From contig NZ_CP029008.1 in assembly GCF_024585165.1 (NCBI RefSeq), forward strand, positions 5,785,501 to 5,849,500: a DNA stretch of 64,000 nucleotides, read 5' to 3'. This DNA comes from Bradyrhizobium sp. WBOS07. Its GTDB lineage: Bacteria > Pseudomonadota > Alphaproteobacteria > Rhizobiales > Xanthobacteraceae. Positions 52,783 to 62,118 of this stretch are shown in pieces. The notes under the pieces are model-generated. The model was not told the DNA's origin. It saw only the letters and a program-made list of their open reading frames with translations, and did not search any database. Within the stretch, counting starts at the first letter, position 1. Each line of letters opens with the position of its first letter. A program made the translations under genes and the position numbers.

Positions 52783-54966
52783 ATGCACGTCACGCGGGAT
52801 TTCTCGCACTACGTCCGGGCCGCGGGCGAGGGCGTCCAGCACATCGATCTCGCGGTCGAAGGCGTTCACTGCGCCGGCTGCATGGCCAAGATCGAGCGCG
52901 GCCTGTCCGCCATCCCCGACGTCACGCTGGCGCGCGTCAACCTGACCGACCGCCGCGTCGCGCTGGAATGGAAGGCGGGCACGCTCGACCCTGGCCGCTT
53001 CATCGATCGGCTCGAGGAGCTCGGCTACAAGGCCTACCCATTCGAGACCGAGAGCGCGGAGGCGGCGGAGGTCGCCGAATCGCGTCTCCTGCTGCGGTGC
53101 CTCGGCGTTGCCGCCTTCGCCACCATGAACGTGATGATGCTGTCGATCCCGGTGTGGTCGGGCAACGTTTCGGACATGCTGCCCGAGCAGCGCGACTTCT
53201 TCCACTGGCTCTCGGCGCTGATCGCATTGCCTGCGGCGGCCTATGCCGGCCAGCCGTTCTTCCGCTCGGCCTGGCGCGCGCTGTCGGCGAAGACGACCAA
53301 CATGGACGTGCCGATCTCGATCGGCGTGATCCTCGCGCTCGGCATGTCCGTGGTCGAGACCATCCACCACGCCGAGCACGCTTATTTCGACGCGGCGATC
53401 ATGCTGCTGACCTTCCTCCTGGTCGGCCGCTTCCTCGACCAGAACATGCGGCGGCGGACCCGCGCGGTCGCCGGCAATCTCGCCGCGCTCAAGGCGGAGA
53501 CGGCCGCCAAGTTCGTCGGACCCGACGAGATCTCGCAGGTTCCGGTGGCAGCCATCAATCCCGGCGACATCGTGCTGCTCAGGCCCGGCGAGCGCTGCGC
53601 GGTCGACGGCACCGTGATCGAGGGGCGTTCGGAGATCGACCAGAGCCTGATCACCGGCGAGACGCTCTATGTCACGGCCGATCAGGGCACGCCGGTCTAT
53701 GCGGGATCGATGAACATCTCCGGCACGCTACGGGTGCGGGTCTCTGCCGCCTCCGAGGCTACGCTGCTGGCCGAGATCTCGCGGTTGCTCGACAACGCGC
53801 TGCAGGCCCGTTCGCGCTACATGCGGCTCGCCGACCGCGCCTCGCGGCTGTACGCACCCGTGGTGCATGCGACCGCGCTTCTGACCATCCTCGGCTGGGT
53901 CATGGCCGGTGCGTCCTGGCATGATGCGATCGTGACCGGCGTCGCGGTGCTGATCATCACCTGTCCCTGTGCGCTGGGGCTTGCCATTCCGACCGTGCAG
54001 ACCATCGCCTCCGGCGCGATGTTCAAGTCCGGCGTGCTGCTGAATTCCGGCGACTCGATCGAGCGGCTGGCCGAGGCCGATCACGTCATCTTCGACAAGA
54101 CCGGCACGCTGACGCTGCCCGATCTCGAAGTGATGAATGCCGCCGACATCCCCGCCGACATCTTCGAGCTCGCCGGCCGGCTTGCGCTGTCGAGCCATCA
54201 TCCGGTCGCCGCCGCCGTCGCCCAGGCCGCCGGCGCCAAATCGCCTGTCGTCGGTGCGGTCGAAGAGGCCGGGCAGGGCGTCCGCGCAACCGTGGACGGC
54301 GTCCAGCTTCGCCTCGGTCGCCCCTCATTCTGCGGCGCCGAGGCGCTCGTCGGCAGCGTCGATCCTGAGGCCTCCATCGTCGCATTCAGCAAAGGCAGCG
54401 AGAAATTCGTCCTCTCGGTCCGCCAGGGCCTGCGTCCGGATGCGAAGGCCGTGATCGCGGCGCTCAAGGCGCGCAACATCGGCATCGAGATTCTCTCCGG
54501 CGATCGCGAGGCGGCCGTGAAGGCGGCGGCCAACGCGCTCGACATTCCCGAATGGCGCGCCGGCGTCACGCCGGCCGACAAGATCGCGCGGATCGAGGAA
54601 CTGAAGCAGCGGGGCGCCAAGGTGCTGATGGTCGGCGACGGCATGAACGACGCGCCCTCGCTGGCGGCAGCCCACGTCTCGATGTCGCCGATCTCGGCCG
54701 CGCATCTGAGCCAGGCCACCGCCGATCTCGTCTTCCTCGGCCGGCCGCTGGCGCCGGTGGTTGCCGCCATCGACGCCTCGCGCAAGGCGCTGCATTTGAT
54801 GCGGCAGAACCTCTGGCTCGCGATCGGCTACAACGTCCTCGCCGTGCCGGTCGCCATCAGCGGCGTCGTGACGCCCCTGATCGCGGCGGCTGCCATGAGC
54901 GGATCGTCGATCCTGGTCATGCTCAATTCGCTGCGCGCGCGTAGCGCCTCGCGGGAGATCGTGTGA
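52783..54966 (+). CDS. fixI: FixI, copper-transporting P1B-type ATPase
   Basis: A 727-aa pump with an N-terminal metal-binding domain (C30-AGC in VEGVHCAGCMAK), eight membrane helices, CPC in ITCPCALGLA (near 395), phosphorylation site DKTGT (near 439), the SSHHP motif and hinge GDGMNDAPS (near 620). It moves copper for insertion into the cbb3 oxidase and is not a general detoxification pump. Start ATG 52783; length close to the 730-aa B. japonicum FixI. The stop overlaps the fixS start (ATGA). Confidence 0.95.
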   Translation: MHVTRDFSHYVRAAGEGVQHIDLAVEGVHCAGCMAKIERGLSAIPDVTLARVNLTDRRVALEWKAGTLDPGRFIDRLEELGYKAYPFETESAEAAEVAESRLLLRCLGVAAFATMNVMMLSIPVWSGNVSDMLPEQRDFFHWLSALIALPAAAYAGQPFFRSAWRALSAKTTNMDVPISIGVILALGMSVVETIHHAEHAYFDAAIMLLTFLLVGRFLDQNMRRRTRAVAGNLAALKAETAAKFVGPDEISQVPVAAINPGDIVLLRPGERCAVDGTVIEGRSEIDQSLITGETLYVTADQGTPVYAGSMNISGTLRVRVSAASEATLLAEISRLLDNALQARSRYMRLADRASRLYAPVVHATALLTILGWVMAGASWHDAIVTGVAVLIITCPCALGLAIPTVQTIASGAMFKSGVLLNSGDSIERLAEADHVIFDKTGTLTLPDLEVMNAADIPADIFELAGRLALSSHHPVAAAVAQAAGAKSPVVGAVEEAGQGVRATVDGVQLRLGRPSFCGAEALVGSVDPEASIVAFSKGSEKFVLSVRQGLRPDAKAVIAALKARNIGIEILSGDREAAVKAAANALDIPEWRAGVTPADKIARIEELKQRGAKVLMVGDGMNDAPSLAAAHVSMSPISAAHLSQATADLVFLGRPLAPVVAAIDASRKALHLMRQNLWLAIGYNVLAVPVAISGVVTPLIAAAAMSGSSILVMLNSLRARSASREIV

Positions 54967-55133
54967 TGGAGATCCTGGTCATCCTGGTCCCGCTGGCGCT
55001 GATGCTCGGCGGCGCGGGTCTCGTCGCCTTCCTGTGGTCGCTGAAGAGCGGCCAGTACGATGACCTCGACGGTGCCGCCTGGCGCGCCATCGCCGACGAG
55101 GAGCCGGCGCCGGAAGCTCCCCCCAAGCGCTAG
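54966..55133 (+). CDS. fixS: FixS (CcoS), small cbb3 oxidase assembly protein
   Basis: A 55-aa protein starting MEILVILVPLALMLGGAGLV, with one membrane helix and then FLWSLKSGQYDDLDGAAWRA, the hallmark of FixS/CcoS, and a Pro-rich tail. Needed for cofactor insertion into the oxidase. It overlaps the fixI stop and its own stop shares bases with the stop of the converging MFS gene within a 14-bp palindrome. Confidence 0.95.
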   Translation: MEILVILVPLALMLGGAGLVAFLWSLKSGQYDDLDGAAWRAIADEEPAPEAPPKR

Positions 55134-56332
55134 CGCTTCAAGGCGAAGGTGAGCAGGCCTGCGGCCGCAAGGGCCGCGCCGACGCCGAGCACGCAGGCGG
55201 GCCATCCGAAAGCGTCGAACAGGCGCCCGAGCACGGCCGTACCGACCAGCCCGCCGCCAAAATAGCATGCAAGATAGGTCCCGCTGGCAATGCCGCGGTT
55301 GTCAGGAGCCGCCTGTCCGACGAAGGCGGTGGCGGCGGCCTGCGCGAAGAATGTGCCGACGCCGACCAGAACCATGCCGGTGAGGACTTCGCTCAGATGT
55401 GGCCTCAGCATCAAGGGCAGGCCGAGCCCGGCGATGGCGAGCGCGCCCCAGATCGTCGGCCGCGTGCCGAGCTTTGATGCCACCCTGCCGGCCAGAAGCG
55501 TCGTGACAACCGAGGGCAGGAAGACGAAATAGACGAGGCCGAGGTCCATCATGCCAAGCGACAGCGGCGGCCGGACCAGCACGAAATTGACGAAGGTAAA
55601 GGTGCCGATGAAGGCGAACAGGATGCAGAAGCCGATGCCGTAGGCGGCCCGGAGCGACGGATTGCGCCAGTGCGCGACCGCGGCGATCAGCGGCGATGTC
55701 GCAGGCATGGTTGCATGCATCGGCGATACACGCTTGATCGTGAAGAAGACCAGGATCGCGCCGGCCAGATTGAGTGCGGCGAAGACGTAGAAATTCCAGG
55801 CAAGGCCAAGGCCGTCGGCGAGCGCTGCCGAGAATAGGCGTCCAACGAGGTTGCTGGCGACGTTTCCGGCGATGTAGGCGGCAAATGCGCCACCGGCGTC
55901 AATCGTGCTGCATTGCTCGCCGAGATAAGCGAGCGTCAAGGCAAAGGCAGAGGCCATGCACAGGCCCTGCACGACCCGCAAGACCGTGAAGACGGCAAGG
56001 TTCGGCGCGCTCGCCAGCAGGCTCGTCGGGATGGCGAGGAGCGTAAGGCTGATGAGGATGCCGGTCCGCCTGTTGATGCGCGGGCTGAAGAGGCCGACCA
56101 CCAGACCTGCGACGGCCATGCCGAAGGTGCTGGCGTTGACGGCGAAGCCCATCGCCGCGGGCGAGACGCCGTAATGGCGCGTCAGCGCCGGCAGGATCGC
56201 CTGCGTCGCGAACAGGTCGACGACCGTCAGGAATGCAGTCAACCCGATTACGACCGAGCGAAGCACGAGACCGGACAAATGCGCGTCCATCGCCATTGCG
56301 GACGGCTTGATCGGCGTGGAGAGGTCGGTCAT
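55130..56332 (-). CDS. MFS transporter (YnfM/AraJ-like)
   Basis: A 400-aa membrane protein with 12 segments. The start LTVVDLFATQAILPALTRHYG and the loop SPRINRRTGILISL fit the DHA1/YnfM group. ATG 56332 (MTDLSTPIKPSA) is chosen; earlier in-frame codons are part of an intergenic repeat. It probably exports small organics. It converges on fixS with stops overlapping by 4 bp and lies 93 bp after the end of the cupin gene, in the same direction. Confidence 0.82.
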   Translation of the reverse strand: MTDLSTPIKPSAMAMDAHLSGLVLRSVVIGLTAFLTVVDLFATQAILPALTRHYGVSPAAMGFAVNASTFGMAVAGLVVGLFSPRINRRTGILISLTLLAIPTSLLASAPNLAVFTVLRVVQGLCMASAFALTLAYLGEQCSTIDAGGAFAAYIAGNVASNLVGRLFSAALADGLGLAWNFYVFAALNLAGAILVFFTIKRVSPMHATMPATSPLIAAVAHWRNPSLRAAYGIGFCILFAFIGTFTFVNFVLVRPPLSLGMMDLGLVYFVFLPSVVTTLLAGRVASKLGTRPTIWGALAIAGLGLPLMLRPHLSEVLTGMVLVGVGTFFAQAAATAFVGQAAPDNRGIASGTYLACYFGGGLVGTAVLGRLFDAFGWPACVLGVGAALAAAGLLTFALKR

Positions 56333-56361
56333 GACGTGATTGTCCGCGTATAGTGGATGGT

Positions 56362-56398
56362 CATTCCGGGATGGCGCGGCAGCGCCAGGCCCGGAATG
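56362..56398. repeat. Short palindromic element (CATTCCGGG family)
   Basis: CATTCCGGG (56362-56370) and CCCGGAATG (56390-56398) with an inner hairpin GGCGCGGCAGCGCC. It resembles the arm ends of the larger element at 10373-10472 and lies between the cupin and MFS genes. Confidence 0.55.
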
Positions 56399-56425
56399 GT
56401 GGGGATGCAAGCCCCCGAGGCGGCC

Positions 56426-56908
56426 TCACATGTGATGGTCGTTGGGATCCTTGCGGACGTCGCCGACATAGAGAATGACGGTCTCCTTGCCGAGGTTCTT
56501 CCACCAATGCGAGGTGCCGTGGACCTCGGGACGGATGTCGCCGGCCTTGTGCACGATCGGATCGACGCAGTTGGAGGCGTATTCGACGATCTCGCCCTGC
56601 TGCACGAAGATCAGCGCGGGACGGTCGTCATGGCTGTGCCACGGCACGATGCCGCCGGGCGCGATGGTCAGCTTGCGGAAGCGCAGCTCGCGGCCCTCGA
56701 TACGGGCGGGCTGCTTGCCGAGGTCGATGGCGCCCAGCGTCACGTCGGTGACGCCGACCGGCTTGTAGTCGACCATCTTTTGCGCGTTCGGCTTGACCTT
56801 GTCGGCCGGGCATTCGCCCGCGACGGCAGGCTGCGACGCGAACGTCAGCGCGCCGACGACGGCGAGGCCGGACCAGACCAGGCGCGACAATGTGGGATGC
56901 TTGGACAT
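56426..56908 (-). CDS. Exported cupin-domain protein
   Basis: A 160-aa protein with a signal peptide (VWSGLAVVGALTFASQPAVA) and one cupin barrel: PGGIVPWHSHDDRPALIFVQQGE is the first motif with two His and a Glu-like position, and HKAGDIRPEVHGTSHWWKN the second with a His. A metal is therefore likely. Periplasmic, substrate unknown. It stands alone between the MFS gene and the peroxiredoxin-like gene; the 285-bp gap upstream of its start is otherwise empty. Confidence 0.83.
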   Translation of the reverse strand: MSKHPTLSRLVWSGLAVVGALTFASQPAVAGECPADKVKPNAQKMVDYKPVGVTDVTLGAIDLGKQPARIEGRELRFRKLTIAPGGIVPWHSHDDRPALIFVQQGEIVEYASNCVDPIVHKAGDIRPEVHGTSHWWKNLGKETVILYVGDVRKDPNDHHM

Positions 56909-57193
56909 GAGAAGTCTCCTGTGTTGGCCGCAACCTCGCTGGTCGCCGGCTATGACGGGAGCTTGGTCGAGAACGCGTCGATCCTGAAATGCCGGCTTGC
57001 TCTCGATGCGATAGCGATGCGCTATGTTGATGCGCGGCGGCTATCGATCCGATTGGGCAACGGCATTTCCGCTTCCGTACCATTCGGCGTCCGATGACAG
57101 GGCGCCCCGATTGGCGCCCGGTATCGCGGCCGCCCCTTGCGGCCGGCCGAACCGGGAAACTAATATTCACCGAATGCAATGCCGGAGCAGAAG

Positions 57194-57910
57194 ATGACAT
57201 CTCTCTCGCCAGCCGATGCCGAGCAGCTCAGGCTTGCCTTCGAGCGCTGCCGCGACATGGACGGCACCCTGAACGAGCAGCTCCGCGCCTATGCCGATGC
57301 CAGCCGTGCGGTCTTTCCGGCCTATGGCGAGGCAGTCGATCGCCTGGTCGCGAGATTGGGTGGGAACGGCGGCGGCGAGACCGCGCCGCGTCCCGGCGAT
57401 GCAATGCCGCCATTCATGCTGCCGGACGAGGGCGGACGTCTGGTCGCGCTGCCTGCGCTGCTGGAGCGAGGTCCGCTCGCCGTGATGTTCTTCCGCGGCC
57501 ATTGGTGTCCCTATTGCCGGCTCAATGTCCGCGCCGTGGTCCAGGCGCTCGATCATATCGAGGCCATGGGGGCGCAGGTCGTTGCAATCATGCCGGAGAC
57601 GCAGGAATACACTGGACAACTCAAGACCGAATCCGGTGCGCCGTTTCCGATCCTGACCGATCTCGACAACGGCTATGCGCTCTCGCTCAATCTCGCGATC
57701 TGGCTCGGCGCGGAGATCCAGCACCTGTTGTCGTATCAGGACATGGCGAAATTCCACGGCAATGATGGCTGGATGCTGCCGATCCCGGCCGTGTTCGTGG
57801 TCGGCCGCGACGGAATGGTGAAAGCGCGCTTCGTCGATCCCGATTTCCGCAAGCGCATGGAGATCGACGATCTGCTCGCGGCGTTGGAGAGCGCGAGCCG
57901 GGAGAACTGA
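57194..57910 (+). CDS. Peroxiredoxin-like (AhpC/TSA family) protein
   Basis: A 238-aa thioredoxin-fold protein with a helical N-terminal extension (about 1-60). C105-PYC-108 in FFRGHWCPYCRLNV corresponds to the Prx-like family in which the peroxidatic Cys sits in a CxxC-like motif. The rest shows QVVAIMPETQEYTGQLK and PIPAVFVVGRDGMVKARF. ATG 57194 follows GCCGGAGCAG; ATG 57179 is the alternative. It probably reduces peroxides. It has no same-strand neighbour in close range; a LysR gene converges on it. Confidence 0.82.
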   Translation: MTSLSPADAEQLRLAFERCRDMDGTLNEQLRAYADASRAVFPAYGEAVDRLVARLGGNGGGETAPRPGDAMPPFMLPDEGGRLVALPALLERGPLAVMFFRGHWCPYCRLNVRAVVQALDHIEAMGAQVVAIMPETQEYTGQLKTESGAPFPILTDLDNGYALSLNLAIWLGAEIQHLLSYQDMAKFHGNDGWMLPIPAVFVVGRDGMVKARFVDPDFRKRMEIDDLLAALESASREN

Positions 57911-57924
57911 GCTTTTCTTCCCTT

Positions 57925-57970
57925 CTTGCCTTGCGGGAGAAGGCGGCGCGGAGCGCCGGATGAGGGGTAG
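57925..57970 (+). repeat. Dispersed palindromic repeat, partial copy 3
   Basis: CTTGCGGGAGAAGGCGGCGC followed by GGAGCGCCGGATGAGGGG matches the left third of the elements at 2040 and 15153. The rest of the element is missing. It lies between the converging peroxiredoxin-like and LysR genes. Confidence 0.6.
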
Positions 57971-57974
57971 GTTT

Positions 57975-58856
57975 CTAGCCTGCAATCGCCCGCCAGTCGG
58001 CGCCGCGCAGCATACGCATCACGGCGTTGGCAACCGCCGTGCGCTGGCGGCCGGCCACGCCGTAGAGGCTGACGGTGCGGCGTGCGTCCAGTCCGGCGAC
58101 GGTGGCGCGGCTCAGCGTTTCCGGCAAAGGCGAGGTGTGCGGCACCATGGCGACGCCGATGTCGGCTTCGACCAGTTCGATCAGGTCGCGCTCGCTCGAA
58201 ATCTCGTGGCCGTGCTCGATGCCGTGCTCGCGCAGGTTCGCGGAGATGCGGCGCGAATGCTCGCAGAAGGTCCGGTTCAGCAATTGCTCCGAGCGCAAAT
58301 CGTCCAGCTCGATGCTGCTTCGGCCGGCCAGCCGATGTCCGTCGCCAACGACGAGCTCGAAGCTCTCGGTGAACAGCGGCCAGGTGTCGAGCCGGTCCCA
58401 GGCCTCGTCGATCTCGGCGGCGATGCCGAGCTCGGCTTCGCCCTTCTTGAGGAAATCGGCGACCTCGCGGCTCGTCCCGCGTAGGAAGCGCAGCTCGAGC
58501 CGGTTGAACTGCCGCCTGATCTCGTTGAGATGCGGGATCAGCAATGCCAGGTCGATCGAATGCGTCAACGCGATGCGCAGCGCGCCGACTTCACCGCTCC
58601 TGAACGAGGAGGCGAGCGAGCGCGCGCCGACTGCGGCATCATAGCACTGCTTCAGGAGTGGATGCATGCGCTGGCCGAGCTCGGTCAGTTGCGCCGCCGG
58701 TCGCTCGCGGCGAAACAGGTCGCCGCCGAGCTCGGCCTCGAGCTGCTTGATCGCGCGCGTCAGCGAGGGCTGCGTGACGTTGCACTCCTCCGCCGCACGC
58801 GTGAAATTGAGCAATCGCGCCACCGCGAGGAAATAGCGGACCTGGTGCATTTCCAT
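57975..58856 (-). CDS. LysR-family transcriptional regulator
   Basis: A 293-aa LTTR with an N-terminal winged helix (residues 1-60: MEMHQVRYFLAVARLLNFTRA, then CNVTQPSLTRAIKQLEAELG) and a periplasmic-binding-like effector domain. It is divergent from 3-hydroxybutyrate dehydrogenase (178-bp gap), the usual LysR layout, so that operon is its most likely target. No T-N11-A site was picked out with confidence. Confidence 0.9.
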   Translation of the reverse strand: MEMHQVRYFLAVARLLNFTRAAEECNVTQPSLTRAIKQLEAELGGDLFRRERPAAQLTELGQRMHPLLKQCYDAAVGARSLASSFRSGEVGALRIALTHSIDLALLIPHLNEIRRQFNRLELRFLRGTSREVADFLKKGEAELGIAAEIDEAWDRLDTWPLFTESFELVVGDGHRLAGRSSIELDDLRSEQLLNRTFCEHSRRISANLREHGIEHGHEISSERDLIELVEADIGVAMVPHTSPLPETLSRATVAGLDARRTVSLYGVAGRQRTAVANAVMRMLRGADWRAIAG

Positions 58857-59034
58857 GGATCGGCTCCCAGCAAGAGTGCCGGAAACCTAGCCGATCGGAG
58901 CGGGAAATGACATCCCGCCCGCGATAGCGCGGACGTATGGAGTCGGAAGCCAGCCGGTATTTCCGTTCGGGTCGCCGATCCTCCAGGGTCTTGCGAAGGC
59001 TTGAAGTCCAGTCATCGCCAACGGAGACCGTGCC

Positions 59035-59859
59035 ATGAATATATCGCTGAAGCCGCAGACATCGCAGCCTGCCCGCGCGCTGGCCGGCAAGGTCGCGCTC
59101 GTCACGGGCTCGACCAGCGGCATCGGTCTCGGCATCGCACGTGCCCTGGCCGCGGCCGGCGCCGATGTCGTCCTGAACGGCCTCGGCGTCGCCAGTGAGA
59201 TCGGCCGGACGCGCGAGCAGATCGCCGCCGAGTTCGGCGTCAGGGCGAGCTACTCGCCGGCCGACATGACGAGGCCAAAGTCGATCGCCGAGATGATCGC
59301 GGCGACCATCGCCGAGTCCGGCCGGCTCGACATCCTCGTCAACAACGCCGGCATCCAGCATGTCGCGCCGCTCGAGCAATTTCCCGTCGAGAAATGGGAC
59401 CAGATCCTCGCGATCAACCTGACCTCGGCCTTTCACACGACGCGGCTCGCGCTGCCGGCGATGCGCCGGAACGGGTTTGGCCGGATCATCAACGTGGCCT
59501 CCGCGCACGGCTTGGTCGGCTCCCCGTTCAAGGCAGCTTATGTCGCCGCCAAGCACGGCATCGTCGGTCTGACGAAGGTCACGGCGCTGGAGACGGCGGA
59601 GCATGGCATCACCTGCAACGCCGTGTGCCCGGGCTACGTCTACACGCCGCTGGTCGAAGCGCAGATCGACGGGCAGGCCAAGGCGCACGGCATCTCCCGC
59701 GACCAGGTCATCCGCGACGTGCTGTTGGCGCAGCAGCCCAACAAGCGCTTCGCCACGGTCGAGGAGCTCGGCGCACTGACGGTGTTCCTGTCGACGGACG
59801 CGGCGGCTTCGATCACCGGCATCGCGCTTCCGGTCGACGGCGGCTGGACCGCGCATTGA
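59035..59859 (+). CDS. bdhA: 3-hydroxybutyrate dehydrogenase, SDR family
   Basis: A 274-aa NAD-dependent SDR that interconverts 3-hydroxybutyrate and acetoacetate. It has TGSTSGIGLGIARALAAAGA, NNAGIQHVAPLEQFP, SAHGLVGSPFKAAYVAAKHG with the catalytic YxxxK intact, and the C-terminal LPVDGGWTAH. The QHVAPLEQFP segment is characteristic of the BDH branch. It uses the breakdown products of polyhydroxybutyrate. The patatin gene begins 70 bp downstream on the same strand. Confidence 0.92.
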   Translation: MNISLKPQTSQPARALAGKVALVTGSTSGIGLGIARALAAAGADVVLNGLGVASEIGRTREQIAAEFGVRASYSPADMTRPKSIAEMIAATIAESGRLDILVNNAGIQHVAPLEQFPVEKWDQILAINLTSAFHTTRLALPAMRRNGFGRIINVASAHGLVGSPFKAAYVAAKHGIVGLTKVTALETAEHGITCNAVCPGYVYTPLVEAQIDGQAKAHGISRDQVIRDVLLAQQPNKRFATVEELGALTVFLSTDAAASITGIALPVDGGWTAH

Positions 59860-59929
59860 GATGGGCCGGCGCAACAAGCCGCAACGGCATGTAAATATTC
59901 GATCGGTGCAAGCTCACCAGGAGCAGGAC

Positions 59930-61078
59930 ATGAATGGCATGCAGGACAACACGCAGAGCAAGGGCGCGGATCTGCCCGGCCAGGTCGTGCTCGTGCTCCA
60001 GGGCGGCGGCGCGCTCGGGTCCTACCAGGCCGGCGTGTATCAGGCGCTGCATGAGGCCGGCATCGAGCCGGACTGGATCATTGGCACCTCGATCGGCGCC
60101 ATCAATGCCAGCCTGATCGCGGGCAATGCACCCGGCCAGCGGCTGGCGCATCTGAAGGAATTCTGGAAGCGGATGGAGCAGAATCCGATCTGGAATCTGC
60201 GCACCGCGTTTCCCGGCTTCAACGAGAAGCTCACCTATTGGTCGACCGTCACCAACGGCATTCCCGGATTCTTTCGCCCCAATCCGCTGGCGCATGCCGG
60301 TGATTCCTATCCGCTTGGAGCAGATCACGCCGGCTTCTATTCGACCGCACCATTGGAGAGGACGCTGCTCGAGCTGGTCGATTTCAGCCTGGTCAACAGC
60401 TGCTCGCCGCGGCTGACGGTCGGTGCCGCCTATGTCCGCAGCAGCCAGATGCGCTATTTCGACAGCCGCGACGGCGAGCTGACCGTGAATCACGTGATGG
60501 CCTCCGGCGCGCTGCCGCCGGCGTTTCCGGCGGTGCGCATCGACGGCGAGCTCTATTGGGACGGCGGCATCCTGTCCAACACGCCGACCGAAGCCGTGTT
60601 CGACGACAATCCGCGCAGGAATTCGCTGATCTTCGCCGTGCATCTGTGGAATCCGATCGGCGCGGAGCCGACGACGATGGCGGAGGTGCTGAACCGGCAC
60701 AAGGACGTGCAATATTCGAGCCGTATCGCGAGCCAGATCGCCCGCCAGCAGCAGGCCCACCGCCTGCGCCACGTCATCAATCAGCTCGCCGCGCGCCTCT
60801 CCGAGAGCGAGCGCCGCGACCCAGCAGTGCGGGAGTTGATCAGCTACGGCTGTCCGACCCGAATGCATGTCGTGCGGCTGCTGGCGCCGCAGCTCGATCG
60901 TGAGACCCATACCAAGGATATCGACTTCAGCCCGTCCGGCATCATGCGGCGCTGGGACGCCGGCTATGCGCATACGCGGTCCGTGCTCGAACGAAAGCCG
61001 TGGATCGGCGAATTCGATCCGCTCGCCGGCGTGGTGCTGCACGAGCATATGGACGTGCTGCCGATGGCGGCGGAGTAG
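59930..61078 (+). CDS. Patatin-like phospholipase (DUF3734-type)
   Basis: A 382-aa patatin-fold serine hydrolase. The oxyanion loop is QGGGALGSYQAGVY (24-37), the nucleophile is S54 in GTSIG, and the catalytic Asp sits in DGG near 211 (YWDGGILSN). The C-terminal half is a helical extension typical of the rhizobial proteins placed beside 3-hydroxybutyrate dehydrogenase. ATG 59930 follows CAGGAGCAGG. It may act on lipids of the PHB granule surface; that role is inferred from context. Confidence 0.87.
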   Translation: MNGMQDNTQSKGADLPGQVVLVLQGGGALGSYQAGVYQALHEAGIEPDWIIGTSIGAINASLIAGNAPGQRLAHLKEFWKRMEQNPIWNLRTAFPGFNEKLTYWSTVTNGIPGFFRPNPLAHAGDSYPLGADHAGFYSTAPLERTLLELVDFSLVNSCSPRLTVGAAYVRSSQMRYFDSRDGELTVNHVMASGALPPAFPAVRIDGELYWDGGILSNTPTEAVFDDNPRRNSLIFAVHLWNPIGAEPTTMAEVLNRHKDVQYSSRIASQIARQQQAHRLRHVINQLAARLSESERRDPAVRELISYGCPTRMHVVRLLAPQLDRETHTKDIDFSPSGIMRRWDAGYAHTRSVLERKPWIGEFDPLAGVVLHEHMDVLPMAAE

Positions 61079-61151
61079 AACGGCTCCTTCATCATCGAAT
61101 TGCCACAGGCCTTGCGGATCGTCGGTCACCTCGCAGCCGAAGGCCGTGCAG

Positions 61152-62102
61152 ATGGTGTCCGCGAACGATCTCGAGGCAACGCTCGATCAGGTCCGTGCCA
61201 ACGCAGCGGGAGCGGTGGCCGGCGTGTTCGGTCCTGACACGCTGACCTGGCGGATCGACCGCGAGGCCGTCATCTTTCTCGGCGCCGGCCGCGCGCTGTT
61301 GCTGCAGCTGGCCCATCCCTGGGTTGCCGCGGCCATCGCCGAGCATTCCAAAACCTTTGCCGATCCGATCGGACGCTTCCATCGCACCTTCGACATCGTG
61401 TTTGCCATGGTGTTCGGCTCGCTCGAGCGGGCGCTGCTGTCGTCGCGCCAGCTGCACCGGCGTCACAGCATGATTGTCGGAGAGATGCCCGAGACGGTCG
61501 GCCCGTTCGCGGCAGGCTCGCGCTACCACGCCAACGACATCGCATCGCTGCGCTGGGTCCATGCGACGCTGGTGGAGTCGGCGCTGATGGCGCACGACCT
61601 GGTCCTGCCGGCTCTCACGGCGGAGGAGCGCGAACGTTACTGGAGCGAGAGCCGGCTGTTCGGTGCCTTGTTCGGGTTGAGGACAGACGATCTGCCGGCG
61701 GACTGGTCCGGCTTTGCCGCCTACACCGCGGCGATGGCGCAATCGGAGACGCTCACCGTGAGCCCGGCGGCACGCGAGATCGCGACGCAGATCTTTGCCG
61801 GCGCCCGCTCGTGGCTGCGGCCGCCGCGCTGGTACCGCGCGCTGACGGCGCGGATGTTGCCGGAACGGCTGCGCGCCGGGTTCGCTCTTGCGCTCGACGC
61901 GAACGACGACAGGGCGGTCGACAATGCGCTGCGTTGGATCAGGCGCGTCTATCCAAAACTGCCCGACAGGCTGCGCTATGTCGGCCCCTACCAGGAAGCA
62001 CAGGCGCGCCTGCGCGGCGAGCCGCAGCCGGACTGGATGATCCGCTGCCTCAACCGCGCGTGGATCGGACGGCCGCAGATGGATGCGCGCGGCAAGGGGT
62101 GA
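61152..62102 (+). CDS. MpaB/rubber-oxygenase-like (DUF2236) protein
   Basis: A 316-aa, mostly helical protein. The segment GRALLLQLAHPWVAAAIAEHS with DPIGRFHRTFDIVFAMVFG and RYHANDIASLRWVHATLVES is the DUF2236 core, where the His residues are candidate heme ligands as in latex-clearing proteins. ATG 61152 is used; GTG 61146 is possible. It is 73 bp after the patatin gene on the same strand. Substrate unknown. Confidence 0.82.
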   Translation: MVSANDLEATLDQVRANAAGAVAGVFGPDTLTWRIDREAVIFLGAGRALLLQLAHPWVAAAIAEHSKTFADPIGRFHRTFDIVFAMVFGSLERALLSSRQLHRRHSMIVGEMPETVGPFAAGSRYHANDIASLRWVHATLVESALMAHDLVLPALTAEERERYWSESRLFGALFGLRTDDLPADWSGFAAYTAAMAQSETLTVSPAAREIATQIFAGARSWLRPPRWYRALTARMLPERLRAGFALALDANDDRAVDNALRWIRRVYPKLPDRLRYVGPYQEAQARLRGEPQPDWMIRCLNRAWIGRPQMDARGKG

Positions 62103-62118
62103 GGGCACGATCTCTCGT

